Shown here in pieces: positions 22,772 to 23,614 of a stretch of DNA of 23,614 nucleotides (positions within the stretch are counted from its first letter, which is position 1; every line of letters begins with the position of its first letter). Origin of the DNA: Microcaldota archaeon (GTDB lineage Archaea; Micrarchaeota; Micrarchaeia; Micrarchaeales; CABMGC01); contig JAJYVC010000010.1 of the NCBI GenBank assembly GCA_021792235.1, positions 1 through 23,614 on the forward strand, in the 5' to 3' direction. Both the position numbers and the translations under genes were made by a program. The notes under the pieces are model-generated. The model saw only the letters and a list, made by a program, of their open reading frames with translations, ran no database searches and was not told the DNA's origin.

Positions 22772-22804
22772 GCAAAAATACAAAATATATCCTGGGTTGG
22801 GTCT

Positions 22805-23476
22805 ATGAAAGGCCAATTGGGATTAGAGTATCTTATGGTGTATGCGTTCTCCATAGCTGCCGTAGGCTATGTGCTTTTTGCCACTAACATCCTAGGGCTC
22901 CTCGGCCTGGGCGGAGCATCAGGCGGGATGTCAACCCCTGTTACGGGCTCATGCTATATAACGCCGCAGCTGAACTGCGCAGGGATGGACATCAACAGCA
23001 AGACTGGCAATGTCGTGGTCACATTTTCCAACGGTGCAGGCACAAGCCTTCTCTTCCCTGAAAACTCGTTCGTAGTGAAGCCGGCAGGCTCGAGCGCCAC
23101 ATATGTGGGCACATGCCTGTCCCAGGTGCAGCAGCAATCCCAGGGCCAAGGCTCCCAGAGTTCAAGCACAGGCTCCAACGGCAATGACAACGGCTATGGG
23201 AACGACTGCAACAATAACGGAAAGGGAAAAGGCGATGCGCCTTCCAACCACTGCGGGAGCAGCACCCAGCAGCTGAGCCAGCCAAACACCATCTACTCAA
23301 ACTACTCCGCGTCAGGGACCAAGGTCGTATGCACCGCCGAGGTGAGCAGCACCCTCTTCAAGCCCGGCGCTCAGGCAGATCCTGCGTTTACTATAGGATA
23401 CAGGGTGTGCCAAAATAGCAAGGCCTGCTTGCAGGAGTTAAATACTACAGGCACTGCGATCACCTATGTGTCCTGA
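22805..23476 (+). CDS. Pilin-like surface protein with a low-complexity Asn/Gly/Ser/Gln insert
   Basis: A 223-aa protein. The start MKG-QLGLEYLMVYAFSIAA is a minimal class III signal peptide: cleavage after Gly3 puts Glu at mature position +5, followed by a hydrophobic helix to about residue 32. A Gly-rich linker leads to a beta-rich domain (VVVTFSNGAG, SFVVKPAGSSATYVGTC) and, after the insert, VVCTAEVSSTLFKPG and FTIGYRVCQNSKACLQ. Residues ~107-163 are a low-complexity segment of Gln, Ser, Asn, Gly and Lys containing two of its Cys residues. Eight Cys in all suggest disulfide bonds. It is probably a pilus subunit or minor pilin. It is the same class as the 2815-3843 protein, but the head domains differ. 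Confidence 0.8.
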   Translation: MKGQLGLEYLMVYAFSIAAVGYVLFATNILGLLGLGGASGGMSTPVTGSCYITPQLNCAGMDINSKTGNVVVTFSNGAGTSLLFPENSFVVKPAGSSATYVGTCLSQVQQQSQGQGSQSSSTGSNGNDNGYGNDCNNNGKGKGDAPSNHCGSSTQQLSQPNTIYSNYSASGTKVVCTAEVSSTLFKPGAQADPAFTIGYRVCQNSKACLQELNTTGTAITYVS

Positions 23477-23531
23477 AAGCCCATCTTTGTACGAGCGCAG
23501 CGCGCATCCAAATCCGAGTGTGGGACATAAG

Positions 23532-23614
23532 TCAGCTCCTTCCAAGTAAAAGAAGGTTATGCCAGACTCCCTTGCACATAACCGCAGTCGCAATCCTGTC
23601 GTCCCTCCTCTGCC
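23532..23614 (-). CDS. Possible C-terminal end of a gene running off the right edge
   Basis: One minus-strand frame is open from the edge to TGA at 23532-23534 and reads RDDRIATAVMCKGVWHNLLLLGRS, a plausible mixed helix with the window's usual AGG/ATA codon use. The other minus frames either stop or read unlike protein. Twenty-six codons cannot establish a gene or family. Confidence 0.3.
   Translation of the reverse strand, partial: QRRDDRIATAVMCKGVWHNLLLLGRS

Overview
The window is archaeal. It carries KEOPS genes (kae1, bud32), ribosomal protein eL41, archaeal-type TrpRS, a short archaeal PurA (336 aa), SRP54, a DRG-family GTPase with a TGS domain, two pilin-like proteins with class III signal peptides, and TATA boxes about 25 nt before many starts. 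The small dense genes, very short spacers, frequent GTG starts, ATA/AGG-rich codon use and the pilin-like and stalked surface proteins suggest a DPANN archaeon, perhaps Micrarchaeota/ARMAN. That placement is inferred and was not tested by phylogeny.

Layout. (1) 1-3843 is an AT-richer surface region: the start of a secreted or membrane protein on the minus strand, an 851-aa secreted beta-helix protein with a complete seven-bladed YVTN propeller inserted in it, and a pilin-like N-terminus fused to a LamG-like domain. (2) 4050-6107 holds tRNA-Gly(UCC) followed closely by a monofunctional AroQ chorismate mutase on the minus strand, then trpS and yjbQ on the plus strand. (3) 6127-9723 holds a HAD phosphatase-like gene divergent from kae1-bud32 over a shared TATA box, then a two-gene ankyrin operon. 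(4) 9784-13520 holds eL41-ahcY on the minus strand, then a stalked surface protein and cysS on the plus strand. (5) 13537-16386 holds a small winged-helix-like protein and a Tubby/LURP-one-like protein on the minus strand, then lemA-htpX. (6) 16394-20034 holds the DRG/TGS GTPase divergent from purA-purB. (7) 20059-23614 holds a single archaeal AAA ATPase with an unusual palindrome array at its promoter, srp54, a second pilin-like protein, and possibly the end of another gene.

How genes work together. Kae1 and Bud32 are core subunits of the KEOPS complex, which makes t6A in tRNA, and overlap by one base. PurA and PurB convert IMP to AMP. SAH hydrolase clears the product of SAM-dependent methylation. 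LemA and HtpX form a common membrane-associated pair. TrpRS, CysRS, tRNA-Gly, eL41 and SRP54 serve translation and protein export. Three or four genes make extracellular proteins.

Most notable. The window looks like core genome with surface-protein islands. I see no CRISPR array, no insertion sequence and no clear new defence system. The best leads are the propeller-in-helix protein with 126-nt DNA repeats; four ACTAGT palindromes spaced 26-7-26 around the ATPase promoter; a six-codon leader ORF (or two-base frameshift) before the DRG GTPase; a probable non-AUG start for YjbQ; the tandem ankyrin pair; and unusual residues at normally conserved motifs in SRP54, PurB, CysRS and TrpRS.
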